Assembly: GCF_000332135.1 (NCBI RefSeq)
Contig: NZ_KB235895.1
Location: 31,287 to 95,286 of the forward strand
Source: Anabaena sp. PCC 7108
GTDB taxonomy: Bacteria; Cyanobacteriota; Cyanobacteriia; Cyanobacteriales; Nostocaceae
Length of the DNA stretch: 64,000 nucleotides
Direction: 5' to 3'
In this document: positions 1 to 8,980 of the stretch, piece by piece
Layout of the letters: each line of letters opens with the position of its first letter
Numbering within the stretch: position 1 is the stretch's first letter
Notes under the pieces: model-generated
Database searches by the model: none
Told to the model about the DNA's origin: nothing
What the model saw: the letters and a program-made list of their open reading frames with translations, nothing else
Translations under genes and position numbers: made by a program

Positions 1-63
1 TGCAAGATGTGAGTATAACAACATTGTTCAATTTCATTTACAGGATGTTTGAAAATTATTAAT

Positions 64-735
64 ATGAAAAATTTATTTGATAATGAAAACGAATCTTTTT
101 TAAAAAAACTAAATGAATTGATCAAAAATTCTATACAAGTTGATATTTGTGTTGGTTATTTTAAATTTAGTGGGTGGTGTTTAATTGTAGAATCTTTACA
201 AGATATTTTATATATAAATAATGGTACTATTAGATTGTTAGTAGGAACAGGAGAAAATAATGATATTAATAAAACATTATTTTTTGATGATTTTTTCCAC
301 AAAGATATTAATCTAAAAAAAGAAACTCAAAATTTAAATAAATTAGTTCAGTTTCTACAATTTGGTGAACAGACAAAGAAGTTAACTGTTAAACTTATAC
401 CAAATACTCATTCTAAAATATATATTTTCACACATGAAAATCTTGAGAACGAAAATAGTATTTTTATAGGGAGTAGCAACCTTACAAGAAATGGGTTAAC
501 AAACACTATAAGAGAACTAAATTGTTATTTCACAGATAAACATATTTGCGACGAAGCAAAAAATTGGTTTGAACAAAAATGGAATCTTGATTTAAGCAAA
601 GATATTACTTCAGAGTTATGGAATTCTGTATATGAAAAAAATCTTTTGAAATGTGATGAATATGATGAATATTATGATGTTATAGAAGATGAATTAGAAA
701 AATACTACTATGAACATTATTATGATATGAACTAA
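64..735 (+). CDS. PLD-fold (phospholipase D-like) domain protein, short
   Basis: A 223-residue protein with one phospholipase D-like half-site: HSK near residue 116, followed by GSSNLT near 136. This pattern is seen in PLD-type nucleases and in the N-terminal PLD domains of SNF2-type helicases. The aspartate of a full HxK(x4)D motif is not obvious. The last 25 residues are rich in Asp, Glu and Tyr, unlike the rest of the domain, and no helicase follows, so this may be the detached N-terminal part of a longer helicase. The first in-frame ATG is at 64; a TTG at 49 is an alternative. An in-frame stop at 16-18 rules out a much longer N-terminus. Very AT-rich. A nucleic-acid role is inferred from the fold only. 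Confidence 0.6.
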   Translation: MKNLFDNENESFLKKLNELIKNSIQVDICVGYFKFSGWCLIVESLQDILYINNGTIRLLVGTGENNDINKTLFFDDFFHKDINLKKETQNLNKLVQFLQFGEQTKKLTVKLIPNTHSKIYIFTHENLENENSIFIGSSNLTRNGLTNTIRELNCYFTDKHICDEAKNWFEQKWNLDLSKDITSELWNSVYEKNLLKCDEYDEYYDVIEDELEKYYYEHYYDMN

Positions 736-1186
736 AACTATAAGATATCGGCTGCTATGTTGTTTTTAGACAAAAATTAACAGCCGCAATATGGAATATA
801 TCAGCTTCTCGATAAGATAAATTAGAACAAGTCAGTTTTCTAGTCAAAGAATTGCCACGTTTGGTGGTGTTGGTTGTGAACCTCTACCTGTACCTGTGAA
901 GAAAAAGTGATTTTTCAACCTAAATTCATGTCTGGAGTTCCGTCCATGACGTAAATTAACCATACATTCAAATGTCTTGTTTATCCCGATGTATCTAGTT
1001 TTGAGTAAGTTTTTTAGAGCGGATATATAGCTGTCTTCTTAATTCAATAATTACAGCTTTGTAGCCGCATATTTTTTGAACAAGCTAATCAGCATTTAAT
1101 TTACATAAAACTTGGCTAAAAACCCATACTAATAGGGAATTGGCCGGGAAACATAGATAACGATTAGCTTACTTAGCTACAAACAT
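736..1186. other. Intergenic, no gene recognised
   Basis: About 450 bases without a convincing reading frame. Stretches near 840-900 look locally codon-like but are closed by stops in all frames. No promoter or repeat could be supported. Confidence 0.4.
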
Positions 1187-1230
1187 AAAAACTCAAAACT
1201 GCTTTCTTTTCAAGGCAATTTTGAGTTTTT
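1187..1230 (-). terminator. Hairpin terminator after the M50 protease gene
   Basis: A perfect 12-bp stem, AAAAACTCAAAA (1187-1198) against TTTTGAGTTTTT (1219-1230), lies 20 bp downstream of the stop of the leftward protease gene. The distal arm read leftward ends in a T-run, fitting Rho-independent termination. Confidence 0.7.
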
Positions 1231-1249
1231 ATTTGGAGAATTGAAGAGG

Positions 1250-2374
1250 TTATGCAAATTTTGTTTGTACTTTCTTCTGAAGTAAGTTGATAATTGCAGC
1301 TTTTTCTAAAATGCCAACCAGAAAACCATTATCACGAATTACAGTCAGTGCTGATAATTTTTGTGTTTCGAGTAACCGTACTACTTCCAGCAATGGTTGA
1401 TCCGATTGTATGGTGCTAGACTGCTCAATTGGTTTCATTACTTGGAAGACTTGAGTTTCTGACCATAATGTATTTGGGATGGTTCGCAAGTCATCAACTG
1501 ATATTGCTCCCAGCAATTGTCCTTCCTCATCTGTCACCAAGAAACGACGGTATTCCTGAGCATTTAAGAGATGTTGATCAGCAAACTCTCTTAAACTCAA
1601 ATTCGCTTTGACAATGGGACTATCGTTGTTTACAGCGTCCGCTGCTGTTAACCCTGTGAGTTTTTCTTGCACTCTAGCAAATTGGGCAGCATTACCAGCA
1701 TTTTGCAGCAAGAAGAAGCCAATTAACAAGTTCCAGAAGTTAACAAAGCTGCCAAACAATAGTAAAGGAATTAAACCAGAAGCGATCGCTAACCAACCAA
1801 AGATTTGTCCAATTCGGCTGGCAACAACCACTCCTTTATAGGATTTACCAGTAATTTTCCAAACTATTGCTTTAAGTATATTCCCTCCGTCTAAGGGCAA
1901 GCCAGGAATGAGGTTAAACAGAGCTAATGTCAAATTAACAGAAGCTAGTAGACCCAGGATAGCTGCCAATGGTCCAGATGCAGCAGTTGCAAAACCAACT
2001 GTTGTTGCTGTAGCGAATAGCAAGAAACTAACTAATGGTCCGGCAATAGCTACCCAAAAAGCTTCCCCCGGAGTTTGTGATTCTTTTTCTAAGCTGGCCA
2101 GTCCACCAAATATAAACAGTGTAATTGATTTAACATCAATTCCTTGGCGAATAGCGACAAAGCTGTGTCCTAATTCATGGGCGACAACTGAGCCAAATAA
2201 CAACAGTGTCGTCATCAATCCTAGTACCAAAGGCAATCCCCCACCTAATTGGGGAAATTGTGCCGCTAGTCCACTGCTATAGCTCCAAGTTACCAAACCT
2301 AGAACTAAAAACCAGGACGGATGTATATAAAAAGGTATTCCAAAAAGGTTGCCAACCCGAATTGTGCTATTCAT
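1250..2374 (-). CDS. Site-2 protease family (M50) intramembrane metalloprotease with CBS pair
   Basis: Membrane-embedded zinc protease. The N-terminal half has several hydrophobic segments and carries the zinc motif HELGH. A second conserved segment, NLIPGLPLDGG, supplies the third ligand aspartate. The C-terminal third (about 130 residues) looks like a tandem CBS pair, which in this family binds adenine nucleotides and controls activity. This is the common cyanobacterial M50B architecture of about 370-390 residues. The frame is open to a TTG at 2422, but the family usually begins at the segment NSTIRVGNLFGIPFYIHP, so I place the start at the ATG at 2374; ATGs at 2392 and 2398 are alternatives. 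Substrate unknown. It is monocistronic with its own terminator. Confidence 0.9.
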   Translation of the reverse strand: MNSTIRVGNLFGIPFYIHPSWFLVLGLVTWSYSSGLAAQFPQLGGGLPLVLGLMTTLLLFGSVVAHELGHSFVAIRQGIDVKSITLFIFGGLASLEKESQTPGEAFWVAIAGPLVSFLLFATATTVGFATAASGPLAAILGLLASVNLTLALFNLIPGLPLDGGNILKAIVWKITGKSYKGVVVASRIGQIFGWLAIASGLIPLLLFGSFVNFWNLLIGFFLLQNAGNAAQFARVQEKLTGLTAADAVNNDSPIVKANLSLREFADQHLLNAQEYRRFLVTDEEGQLLGAISVDDLRTIPNTLWSETQVFQVMKPIEQSSTIQSDQPLLEVVRLLETQKLSALTVIRDNGFLVGILEKAAIINLLQKKVQTKFA

Positions 2375-2550
2375 GGCGTTTACCTGTGACATGGGCATTG
2401 AGAAGTTTGTTTTTTCTCTCAATGCCCTTATCGTAACGAAATATTAAGTAAATTTAATTTTTGTAACGGTAGTGGTGTCCGTCCGTTCAGGTGTGGTTAT
2501 GCGAATTTAGCCTCGAAAATACAGTTTTTACGGGTGAGGGTGGGTGGGCA

Positions 2551-2580
2551 AAAAGTTACCCCACTAAAATGTGGGGCTGC
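2551..2580 (-). terminator. Hairpin terminator of the 2600-2989 gene
   Basis: The stem CCCCAC (2559-2564) / GTGGGG (2571-2576) has a 6-nt loop. Read leftward it is followed by a short T-rich stretch (CTTTTTG). It lies 20 bp past the stop codon of the leftward gene. Confidence 0.6.
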
Positions 2581-2599
2581 TGTTTTCACCAGTAGATAC

Positions 2600-2989
2600 T
2601 TAAGATGCTTCAGCAAATCTAGCTGCACGTTGTTGTTTGTGAGCCTTGCGTCGTTCGCGTACTGCGTCCAAATCTTTTAATCCATAGAAACGTTTAGCGT
2701 AAGCTAACAGTTCATTGATGGGAGTATCAGCATAATCCTGGCGAAACTCTGTGTTGTGTTGATTCCAATCGAATTCTTCTTGATTAAACCGGGCTTTAGC
2801 AGCAAGTTCTCGTCCACTTTCCTCTCGTAAAACTTCGAGTACCATTAATCGTACTTTATCTTGATATCCCATTACTTTTTCCAAAGCTTTGGTTTCTTGT
2901 TGATTACGTTTCCGTTTAATTGGATTTTGCTGACCTTGATATTCCATCGCTTTTTCTAAAACTTTAGTTTGTTGATGATTACGTTTCAT
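2600..2989 (-). CDS. Small basic protein, paralogue of the next gene; unknown function
   Basis: 129 residues, not recognised as a named family. The core, from YQDKVRLMVLEVLREESGRE to the C-terminus, aligns with the protein at 3180-3605; both share LREESGRELAA, FDW, HNT, a YGL segment and RR-AHK. The N-terminus is a tandem duplication: a 17-residue unit of the type KRN-QQ-TK-LEK-M-YQ occurs twice, at residues 2-18 and 27-43. Strongly basic at both ends, so nucleic-acid binding is possible but only inferred. Start ATG at 2989. A conserved leader hairpin lies 50 bp upstream. Confidence 0.7.
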   Translation of the reverse strand: MKRNHQQTKVLEKAMEYQGQQNPIKRKRNQQETKALEKVMGYQDKVRLMVLEVLREESGRELAAKARFNQEEFDWNQHNTEFRQDYADTPINELLAYAKRFYGLKDLDAVRERRKAHKQQRAARFAEAS

Positions 2990-3038
2990 AGTATTGTCCT
3001 TTGATTAACGAATTACTTACTTGGATCTCGCATAGATA

Positions 3039-3052
3039 GCATCGACAGATGC
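3039..3052 (-). promoter_or_regulatory. Leader hairpin GCATC-GACA-GATGC
   Basis: A 5-bp stem with a 4-nt loop in the leader of the 2600-2989 gene. The same hairpin with the same flanking pattern (CATAGA just beside it) stands before the paralogue at 3605, which suggests a shared leader or regulator site. Confidence 0.45.
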
Positions 3053-3179
3053 CTTCTGAATTAAAATTCACTTTTTGATTGCTAAAATTCAGTTGCAATT
3101 ATTGTCTTCAATTCTGTTGGTTGTATTAGCTACGCTCTCCAATGAAATGCCCCGAATTATTGGAATCGGGGCATAATAA

Positions 3180-3605
3180 TTAATCTTCAACCTCTAAATC
3201 TTCGTCATCTTCATCCTGTTCAAAATCGTCATCTATCCAGTCATCTGAGTTATTACTTAAACCATTAAGTCCCTCCATGCGTTTAGAACGAGCAGCTTTA
3301 TGAGCAGCACGTCTATCTCGAATTTCATCCAGATTATTCAAGCCGTAAAGTTTGCGGGCATAATTCACCAATTCTTTCAATGGTGTGTTTAGATAATCGT
3401 TACGAAACTGTGTGTTATGTTTTTCCCAATCAAACTCTTGTTCATTAAATCGGGCGGTAGCTGCTAATTCTCTCCCCGATTCTTCCCGTAATACCTCAAT
3501 TACCATCAAGTGGACTTTTTCCTGATAAGTAATTACTCGCTCTAAAGCTGGAATGTGTTTTTTAGTTTTAGAGGCTGTTTTAGTGGCTTTGCGAGTCTTA
3601 AGCAT
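3180..3605 (-). CDS. Small protein with basic head and acidic tail, paralogue of the preceding gene
   Basis: 141 residues. The N-terminus is Lys/Thr-rich and basic, the middle is the same core as its neighbour (LREESGRELAA, EFDW-KHNT, YARKLYGL, RRAAHK), and the last 25 residues are almost all Asp and Glu. An acidic C-terminal tail on a basic DNA-binding body is typical of ssDNA-binding proteins and nucleoid proteins; the comparison is by analogy only. Start ATG at 3605, preceded by ACTCCT read leftward as AGGAGT, a good ribosome site. Same direction as both neighbours, each with its own leader. Confidence 0.72.
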   Translation of the reverse strand: MLKTRKATKTASKTKKHIPALERVITYQEKVHLMVIEVLREESGRELAATARFNEQEFDWEKHNTQFRNDYLNTPLKELVNYARKLYGLNNLDEIRDRRAAHKAARSKRMEGLNGLSNNSDDWIDDDFEQDEDDEDLEVED

Positions 3606-3647
3606 GAGAATTACTCCTTAATATTTTCTGTTTTTCTCATAGAAACC

Positions 3648-3661
3648 GCATCGAAAGATGC
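3648..3661 (-). promoter_or_regulatory. Leader hairpin GCATC-GAAA-GATGC
   Basis: Stem-loop 43 bp upstream of the 3605 start. It differs from the 3039-3052 hairpin by one loop base. The loop GAAA is a stable tetraloop if read as RNA. Confidence 0.45.
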
Positions 3662-3942
3662 AATTCGCTGAAATTTCCATTCGTTGATTCTTTCCAAAGT
3701 TTTACTAGATTTAGTTTTTTATAGGCATTCCTGTTAGCATAACTTGGCGGATGATTCTTACTTGGTCATACAAGCTATGGCTCATGGGATAAATTTTTGT
3801 GTTTTTAAACTGAAATTAGATGATTTTAATTTCTAATTTATTCCACATTTAGACAATGACAATTTATAAATTTAAAAAAATGTTTGAGATATTTAAAAAC
3901 CTGATAATTCTGATTTTTCTGCATTATTTTGTTCAAAATCAA

Positions 3943-3984
3943 TAAAAAAATAACCTGTATTGTTGGTAGCAATACATGGTTATT
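3943..3984 (-). terminator. Strong terminator of the acidic-tail gene
   Basis: AATAACCTGTATTG (3949-3962) pairs with CAATACATGGTTATT (3970-3984) with one bulged base and a 7-nt loop. Read leftward the stem is followed by seven Ts. It sits 35 bp after the stop of the 4019-4657 gene. The remaining interval 3662-3942 shows nothing else recognisable. Confidence 0.8.
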
Positions 3985-4018
3985 TGTAGTTATAATTCTG
4001 TCACTTGTTGAGAATCAA

Positions 4019-4657
4019 TTATTCGTCATCGTCATCATCCTCATCATCTTCATCTAAATCGTCATCTTCATCCAAGTCCTCATCGAGTTCATCGTCATCA
4101 TCCTCATCTTCGTCCAAGTCCTCGTCAAATTCATTATCTAAATCATCCAGTTCTTCCACTTCTTGTTCTTGGAATGAGTTGCGACGTTCTAGTGATGCCC
4201 GGTTGAATTCGACTAAATCAGCTATTGCTTGCTCCGGGTCTTTGCTGATTGTGTCGTACAGCATACTCATGAAAATAGCAACTACTTCTGGTGGATATTT
4301 GAGGGCATCTGGTTGTCCAAACAATTTAGGAAATAATTTGCTGTTCCATTTCTGCCAATCGAACTTTTTATTACCGCCTTTCTTTTTGACTTGAGCAGCA
4401 ATATCAAGTCCGAGTTTTTCACGGGCTGCATGACCGATTTTGGTAGAAATTCTGGAGTCTCGTAACTGTAATTTAATCCCGTACTCTTTGAAGATTAAAT
4501 TCCGCAATTCCTTCAATAAGGCTAATGCTTCCTGTTGTGGTGAAGCCTTTACTGCCTTAGATTTAGTTGCGGTAGCTGTGTTATTTGTTTTCGCTGATAC
4601 TTTACCATTAGCTGTATGGCGAGTATTGCCGTTAGTACGAGTTTTGGCGATTGCCAT
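4019..4657 (-). CDS. Protein with a long poly-acidic C-terminal tail; unknown function
   Basis: 212 residues in three parts: a basic, low-complexity head (residues 1-40), a folded core of about 115 residues (including AAREKLGLDIAAQVKKKGG and KKFDWQKWNSKLFPKLFG), and a tail of about 45 residues made nearly only of Asp, Glu and Leu. The FDW-x-K-x-N signature is shared with the two small proteins to its left, so the three may be distantly related. Start ATG at 4657 with AAAGGAG upstream. A second ribosome-like AAGGAGG and a GCCGCAATCGCGGC hairpin lie about 40 bp further upstream. The acidic tail suggests competition with DNA for binding or a protein-docking tail (inference). Confidence 0.7.
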   Translation of the reverse strand: MAIAKTRTNGNTRHTANGKVSAKTNNTATATKSKAVKASPQQEALALLKELRNLIFKEYGIKLQLRDSRISTKIGHAAREKLGLDIAAQVKKKGGNKKFDWQKWNSKLFPKLFGQPDALKYPPEVVAIFMSMLYDTISKDPEQAIADLVEFNRASLERRNSFQEQEVEELDDLDNEFDEDLDEDEDDDDELDEDLDEDDDLDEDDEDDDDDE

Positions 4658-4823
4658 TTAACAAACTCCTTTAAAAAAGTGAAATTTTCACCTCCTTGCC
4701 GCAATCGCGGCTTTCATCTCCATTTATTTCCAATTTCATGATGGAAATTTCAAATCTATCTTTGCTGTGACAACCATTTAAACTACTCGAATGCCAGCAA
4801 AGTGCTATCATTTAGGTAATGAT

Positions 4824-4838
4824 CTGGTAGTAGACCAG
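4824..4838. promoter_or_regulatory. Palindromic operator candidate of the toxin-antitoxin pair
   Basis: CTGGT-AGTAG-ACCAG is an inverted repeat 20 bp before the antitoxin start. An outer pair, GTGCT (4802-4806) and AGCAC (4837-4841), extends it. Ribbon-helix-helix antitoxins normally autoregulate through such sites. Confidence 0.5.
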
Positions 4839-4857
4839 CACTAGCAAAGGAGGCAGT

Positions 4858-5082
4858 ATGGCAACAATTACGATTCGCAATATATCTGATGAGTTGCTTG
4901 AGCGCATTAAACGCTTGGCGGCACAAAAGGGGGTTTCGATGGAGCAAGAAGTCCGCGATTTGTTGCAAAAACGTTATGGGCAAAGGGATGAAGTGCTTGC
5001 TCGTATTCGTCAACGAGCGGAGGTATTACCGATGGAAGCAGAAATTCGGGTGCAGTCTTGGAAATCAGAAGGACGACCTTGA
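4858..5082 (+). CDS. FitA/VapB-type ribbon-helix-helix antitoxin
   Basis: 74 residues. The N-terminus MATITIRNISDELLERIKRL followed by AAQKGVSMEQEVRDLL is the classic FitA/CopG ribbon-helix-helix: a short beta strand and two helices that bind operator DNA as a dimer. The C-terminal 30 residues should wrap the partner PIN toxin. It has a very strong ribosome site (AAGGAGG, 4847-4853) 4 bases before the ATG. The stop TGA overlaps the toxin ATG (TGATG), so the pair is translationally coupled. Confidence 0.88.
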   Translation: MATITIRNISDELLERIKRLAAQKGVSMEQEVRDLLQKRYGQRDEVLARIRQRAEVLPMEAEIRVQSWKSEGRP

Positions 5083-5495
5083 TGGTAATTGATACGATGG
5101 TTTTCGCCTATGCCCTCTTGCACGTAGAGAATAAGTATGAACAGGCGCTCGCTGCTTTAGAAAGTGTAGATCAGATTGTGGTGCCTGATTCGTTGTTTGC
5201 CGAGTTGGGCAATGTAATTTGGCAATGGATACAATTTCGACAATTACCATTGCAAATGGGATTAGATACAATGCAAGATGCTGAAGCATTGGTTGATGTC
5301 ATGATTTCCAGTTCTCAAATTCGAGATGTTGCTCTAAAACTAGCAGTCCAGGAAAATCATTCATTCTACGATACTTTATTCGTGGCAGCAGCAATTCAAT
5401 CTGATACTCAGGTGTTGACTTATGATAGCGAAGCGCTCCGTAGGAATCGCAAACTGGCGGCTAAGTTTGGTGATAGGGTTCTATTACTGGAATAG
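5082..5495 (+). CDS. vapC: VapC-type PIN-domain ribonuclease toxin
   Basis: 137 residues, the standard PIN length. The conserved acidic residues are visible: Asp in VIDTMVF, Glu in LFAELGN, Asp in SFYDTLFVAAA, and Asp in LTYDSEAL. PIN toxins cleave RNA, often tRNA, with Mg2+. The frame opens at 5058, but the ATG at 5082 overlaps the antitoxin stop and gives the usual N-terminus, so I use it. Cognate to the upstream FitA-type antitoxin. Confidence 0.88.
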   Translation: MVIDTMVFAYALLHVENKYEQALAALESVDQIVVPDSLFAELGNVIWQWIQFRQLPLQMGLDTMQDAEALVDVMISSSQIRDVALKLAVQENHSFYDTLFVAAAIQSDTQVLTYDSEALRRNRKLAAKFGDRVLLLE

Positions 5496-5615
5496 ATATC
5501 GCTGTTATTCAGGTAATAAACATAGCCCACTGGTCACTAATAATTGTCCATAAGGCTAAGGCATCAGTAATCAATTTGCTCTACAAGGGGAAAGGAAGTC
5601 GTTAAAATCAAACTC

Positions 5616-7202
5616 ATGAAGTTGACAGACTGGCCTGCTTTAGCTAACCAAAATACGGCAATTGTGGCTGTGGAATATCATACGCCTGACAGAATGCAGA
5701 TTTTAGAGCAGTATTACCATTGGGGTGAGGAGCAATCTTTGTCAGTCTTTCTCTGGAATCCCGGTTACTGCGAACTACAACAATTAATTCAGCATCAAGG
5801 TCAGTACATCTTACAGTCAACTGATAGGGGTAACAATAAGGATATTCTTCAGTATCTTTTGTCAGACTATCAACCAGGTATTTATTTGTTGGAGGGAGTG
5901 TTACAGGAAGATAATGGTAGCCAAATTAGTCAAAAACTTAGCTATCAATTACTGAATGCTTATCATCAAGCCTTGTGGAGTCAGCAAGATAATTATTGGG
6001 TATTACTAGAAACTTACGTTCAACTACCTCTAGAATTACAGCCTTTTATTCCTGTACTGTCTAATCCATTGCCAAACCAACAGCAGGTAGAACTGATTGT
6101 ACAGCAGTTTTTTGATTGTTGTTCGCACTCGACTTTAGCCAATGGCTATCCTTACTCAAAAACAAATTCAACCAACCAAGCACTGCAATTGCTAATTCGT
6201 GCCTGTCAGGGGTTGCCTGTAGGCGAGATAAATTTGCTACTGAAACAATGTTTAGGTTTTGCAGATCAACTTGAGGATATCGCCCAATTAGTTCTTAATC
6301 ATAAAGTTAACAAATTAAAGGGACGGGGTTTAGAGTACATTGCTCAACCGGATATCCCTTCATCTGCGGGGTTAGATTTATTGGCAACAAGGTTGGAGAC
6401 TATTACCTGTTTGCTGCAACCAGAAGCACAAACATATAATTTGCAGTTTCCCACAGGAATGTTGTTATGGGGACCACCAGGAACAGGTAAAAGTTTATCT
6501 GCCAAGTTAGCAGCCAAGAAAATGGGCTTGCCACTGTTAGCCGCTAATTGGGGTGTACTATTGGGTAGTCCTCATCCTGACCGAGCTTTAAAGGAATTTA
6601 TTGCTTTGGTAACATCCCTTGCTCCCTGTGTTCTCTACTGGGATGATTTTGATAAGGGTTTTGCTGGCTGGGACTCGAATGCAGATGGAGGTGTTGCCCG
6701 GCGGTTGTCTGCGGGATTGTTAACTTGGATGCAGGAACACCAAGAACCTGTTTATACGATTGCCACTATCAACCGTCTAGAAATGCTACCTGCGGAATTA
6801 GTCCGTCGTTTTGATGATGTGTTTTTTGTAGATTTACCCCATGAGGGGGCAAGATACGAAGTTTTCAATTTACATTTAGCTAAGTATTTTTCACTTTTTC
6901 TAGGTAATGATTCACCTTGGAGTGATGAGCAATGGCGGAGGCTGTTGGCTGAGTATAGAATTTGCACTCCAGCCGAAATTGGTAATGCTGTCCGTCGTTG
7001 TGCTGAGAATGCTTTTGCTCAAGGTAGACCGGGGCAAATTGAGTTTGAGGATTTGCTACAACAGCGATCGCAATTTACTCCGGCAATGGAACGAGAATCA
7101 GAACAGATGCAAGCGATTCGCAATCAGGCTATTTATGCTCAACCTGTGTCGAGTCAGGATGTTTCACGCTTTGCTTATCAGCATCGGGAGTTATTTGAAT
7201 AA
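5616..7202 (+). CDS. AAA-family ATPase, Ycf46-like
   Basis: 528 residues. The N-terminal 250 residues are the non-catalytic domain found in cyanobacterial Ycf46-like proteins. The C-terminal AAA+ module has Walker A GPPGTGKS (near residue 288), Walker B VLYWDDFDK, and the second region of homology ending in RRFDDVFFVDLP with the arginine finger. Members of this family have been linked to inorganic-carbon and stress responses in cyanobacteria; the target here is unknown. It contains a HIP1 site near 7066. It is probably monocistronic, as 120 bp separate it from the VapC gene. Confidence 0.85.
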   Translation: MKLTDWPALANQNTAIVAVEYHTPDRMQILEQYYHWGEEQSLSVFLWNPGYCELQQLIQHQGQYILQSTDRGNNKDILQYLLSDYQPGIYLLEGVLQEDNGSQISQKLSYQLLNAYHQALWSQQDNYWVLLETYVQLPLELQPFIPVLSNPLPNQQQVELIVQQFFDCCSHSTLANGYPYSKTNSTNQALQLLIRACQGLPVGEINLLLKQCLGFADQLEDIAQLVLNHKVNKLKGRGLEYIAQPDIPSSAGLDLLATRLETITCLLQPEAQTYNLQFPTGMLLWGPPGTGKSLSAKLAAKKMGLPLLAANWGVLLGSPHPDRALKEFIALVTSLAPCVLYWDDFDKGFAGWDSNADGGVARRLSAGLLTWMQEHQEPVYTIATINRLEMLPAELVRRFDDVFFVDLPHEGARYEVFNLHLAKYFSLFLGNDSPWSDEQWRRLLAEYRICTPAEIGNAVRRCAENAFAQGRPGQIEFEDLLQQRSQFTPAMERESEQMQAIRNQAIYAQPVSSQDVSRFAYQHRELFE

Positions 7203-7396
7203 GCTGGTTTTATCCTCAACAATTTAGCTAATATAGAATTGGTATTTGATTTGTGAAATTATCTGTGTAGAGAGTGAACAGGGAACTTTTAACAGGGAAC
7301 AGAGGAAGTGTACAGAGTGTTTTCAATAATCAAATATAATTCCTATATATGATTTTAAAATTTCATAATTTATGGCAGTAATGCGACCAAAAATCA

Positions 7397-8248
7397 ATGA
7401 TTGAAACAATAATTCTCTTTTTAATCATTGGGCTAATTATTACGGGAATTTTAGTTAATCCCATTCTCATTAAAAGGAAAAGAAATGGTCTCAAACATCG
7501 TCCTTTTCCTCCTCTTTGGAATGCCATTATTGAAAATAATTTTCCCATATATCTCTATCTATCATCAGATGAAAGAAGGCGACTTCAAGGACATATTCAA
7601 GTATTTTTAACAGAGAAGCAATTTATTGGCTGTAGAGGATTACAGGTAACAGAAGAAAAGAAAATAATCATTGCCGCTGTTGCCTGTTTACTTTTACTCA
7701 ATGAACGAGGAGAATACTTTCCAAAATTGCGTTCAGTTCTGGTTTATCCCAGCGCCTATATTGTTAAAGAAACGGCTGCTATTAGCAATTATGTTGTTGA
7801 GGAAAGGCGTGTCGCCAGATTAGGGGAATCATGGACAAAAGACCAGTTAATATTGTCTTGGGAACAGATAAAGCATGATACTCTTAATTGGCAAGATGGA
7901 CATAATGTTGTCCTGCATGAATTTGCCCATCAATTAGATCAAGAGGATGGTAAAGCTGAAGGTGTACCGATTTTACAACGCAACTCAGACTATCCGATTT
8001 GGGCTAAAGTGATGAGCGAAGCATATCAACAACTTTGTAACGATGTTCTCCAAGGAGTCAATAATGTTATAGATAGTTATGGGGCAACGAATCCCGCAGA
8101 ATTTTTTGCTGTAGCGACTGAGACTTTCTTTGAAAAACCACACCAATTGTTATCTCATGATCCGGCAGTTTATCAGCAGCTACAACTTTACTATCAATTA
8201 GATCCGGTGCAGTGGAATTATCATTCTTCTGTCAATTTTGGCAAATAA
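7397..8248 (+). CDS. MtfA-family zinc-dependent peptidase with N-terminal membrane anchor
   Basis: 283 residues. Residues 3-25 are a single hydrophobic segment, likely anchoring the protein in the membrane. The peptidase domain carries the gluzincin motif HEFAHQLD (near residue 173) and downstream glutamates in PAEFFAVATETFF, as in E. coli MtfA, which titrates the Mlc repressor and has aminopeptidase activity. No Mlc-like regulator lies nearby, so the partner is unknown. Start ATG at 7397. Confidence 0.88.
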   Translation: MIETIILFLIIGLIITGILVNPILIKRKRNGLKHRPFPPLWNAIIENNFPIYLYLSSDERRRLQGHIQVFLTEKQFIGCRGLQVTEEKKIIIAAVACLLLLNERGEYFPKLRSVLVYPSAYIVKETAAISNYVVEERRVARLGESWTKDQLILSWEQIKHDTLNWQDGHNVVLHEFAHQLDQEDGKAEGVPILQRNSDYPIWAKVMSEAYQQLCNDVLQGVNNVIDSYGATNPAEFFAVATETFFEKPHQLLSHDPAVYQQLQLYYQLDPVQWNYHSSVNFGK

Positions 8249-8399
8249 GAAAGCGATACAAGAATTGAGGATTGAGCAAAAGAAGCGGTAGCAAGCACTG
8301 GTTTTTTAATACCTCTGTTGTCACCCCATCAGATAAAATCGCTCTCCAAATTCGCCTAACTACCCCCTTTTTGATGCCTTCACAAGAACAATAATTCTG

Positions 8400-8957
8400 T
8401 CAGCTTTGAATATCCCGACAGAGTTGTTGCGGTAATTGTTTAATTATTCGCTGAAATGGAGCAAAATCTCGCAATCCGTGGGAAAGAATCAATGCGCCCT
8501 GAATGGCAATCATGGCATCTTCTCCGCGTTCCTTGGCTAAGGTTTCATCTAATCCTGCGGTGATGAGAACTTTAGCGATCGCCTCAATCCACCGAGAAAA
8601 TGTCAAACTAATCTGTGAGTGAAACAGATCATCACTCGATTGTGCCAAGACCAAAGCTGCCAACAGGCAGGAATTTTGCCCTTCATTGAAAAAGTAATTC
8701 GCTTCCTTACACATAGACTGGAATTTTGCGATGGGGATTTCCTCTCCATTGAGGATCTGCAAAATGCTCGTCTCTAGCCACTGATTAACATGAGTGAGCG
8801 CCGCTTCCGCCATCTCAGCCTTACCACCTGGAAAATGATGGTAAAGACTCGCTTTTCCCAACCCTGTCGCTTGAGAAATTTTTGAGAGGGTTACACCTTC
8901 ATAACCAAACTGGCGAAATAGTTTTAGCAGCGTTGGTACATAGGTTTCTTTAGACAT
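8400..8957 (-). CDS. TetR/AcrR-family repressor
   Basis: 185 residues. The N-terminal helix-turn-helix is clear (VTLSKISQATGLGKASLYHH-FPGGKAEM); the C-terminal ligand domain resembles the TetR_C group often found beside glutathione transferase genes. The frame continues upstream to 9041 through the operator, but the ATG at 8957 gives the canonical start and leaves the operator non-coding. It is divergent from the GST gene and likely represses both directions by binding the 13-bp inverted repeat between them. Confidence 0.88.
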   Translation of the reverse strand: MSKETYVPTLLKLFRQFGYEGVTLSKISQATGLGKASLYHHFPGGKAEMAEAALTHVNQWLETSILQILNGEEIPIAKFQSMCKEANYFFNEGQNSCLLAALVLAQSSDDLFHSQISLTFSRWIEAIAKVLITAGLDETLAKERGEDAMIAIQGALILSHGLRDFAPFQRIIKQLPQQLCRDIQS

Positions 8958-8980
8958 GGAATAGAAATTTGATTTATCTA

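Noticed and set aside
49-735. The PLD protein as DrmC of the DISARM-like cluster
   Set aside because: It is more than 50 kb away on the other strand, has different base composition and an atypical tail; only if the replicon is circular and small would it be near.
1608-2282. Rightward reading frames inside the M50 protease gene
   Set aside because: They are shadows of a well-conserved gene on the other strand.
4005-4394. Poly-serine protein on the + strand
   Set aside because: It is the reverse-strand shadow of the Asp/Glu tail of the 4019-4657 gene (GAT/GAA codons read back as TCA/TCT).
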